Part shown: positions 5,373 through 5,423 of the stretch, piece after piece
Layout of the letters: the number at the start of each line of letters is the position of its first letter
How positions within the stretch are numbered: position 1 is the first letter of the stretch
NCBI GenBank assembly: GCA_002395965.1
Contig: DGVT01000022.1
Location: 1 to 5,423 of the forward strand
DNA: 5,423 nt
Direction: 5' to 3'
Origin: Porphyromonadaceae bacterium UBA4277
GTDB lineage: Bacteria > Bacteroidota > Bacteroidia > Bacteroidales > Muribaculaceae
Made by a program: the position numbers and the translations under genes
The notes under the pieces: generated by a model
What the model saw: only the letters and a program-made list of their open reading frames with translations
Database searches by the model: none
Told to the model about the DNA's origin: nothing

Positions 5373-5423
5373 ATATGTTGCTTTTTCTTTAGTTTCTTTA
5401 GTTTTTTAGTAAACGAGTAAACA
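5373..5423 (-). other. A-rich leader upstream of the HlyD gene
   Basis: On the minus strand the last 51 bases of the window are A-rich and carry a short imperfect tandem repeat, ACTAAAAA then ACTAAAGAA then ACTAAAGAA, ending about 11 bases before the ATG. A-rich sequence before the start codon supports translation initiation in Bacteroidetes, which rely little on Shine-Dalgarno pairing. One frame reads CLLVY and then stops at TAA, which could be the end of a preceding gene, but the evidence is too short to call it. No promoter was recognised. Confidence 0.3.

Noticed and set aside
5373..5423. End of a preceding TolC-like gene at the window edge
   Set aside because: One frame gives five residues and a stop, which is far too little to support a gene call.

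Overview
The window looks like a piece of a Bacteroidales chromosome (Bacteroides/Prevotella/Muribaculaceae-type). This rests on protein style: an ISL3-like transposase tail, an Hsp20 and a GNAT protein of familiar Bacteroidales type, and an HlyD plus two ABC-2 permeases in tandem. A-rich leaders with weak Shine-Dalgarno sites in the efflux operon agree. Genus cannot be fixed from the sequence. All genes except the left-end transposase fragment lie on the minus strand.

Left end (1-328): the 3' part of an ISL3-type DDE transposase running in from outside the window, with a likely right terminal inverted repeat at its stop codon. Next (329-730) is an AT-rich stretch with no convincing gene. It holds a strong hairpin followed by a T-run on the minus strand and a weak 116-codon open frame that I doubt is real. 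At 731-776 a near-perfect hairpin plus T-rich tail ends the hsp20 transcript.

Middle (802-1422): a small heat-shock protein gene (Hsp20) with a full AGGAGG ribosome binding site. Upstream is a sequence matching the sigma-54 (-24/-12) consensus with exact GG-N10-GC spacing. Upstream of that are three imperfect 15-bp direct repeats whose starts are 21 and 31 bp apart, about two and three helical turns. Together these look like a sigma-54 promoter with an enhancer-binding-protein array. This is the most interesting signal in the window, and it is an inference from pattern only.

Right (1403-5372): a compact operon read right to left: HlyD-type membrane fusion protein, ABC-2 permease, second ABC-2 permease, GNAT acetyltransferase. 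Gaps are 33 nt, 17 nt and a 4-nt ATGA overlap. The first three would form the inner-membrane and periplasmic parts of a tripartite exporter that docks on a TolC-like outer membrane channel. Neither an ATPase nor a TolC gene is inside the window; a partner gene may lie just beyond position 5423. The acetyltransferase is translationally coupled to the last permease, which hints at co-expression but does not prove a shared function.
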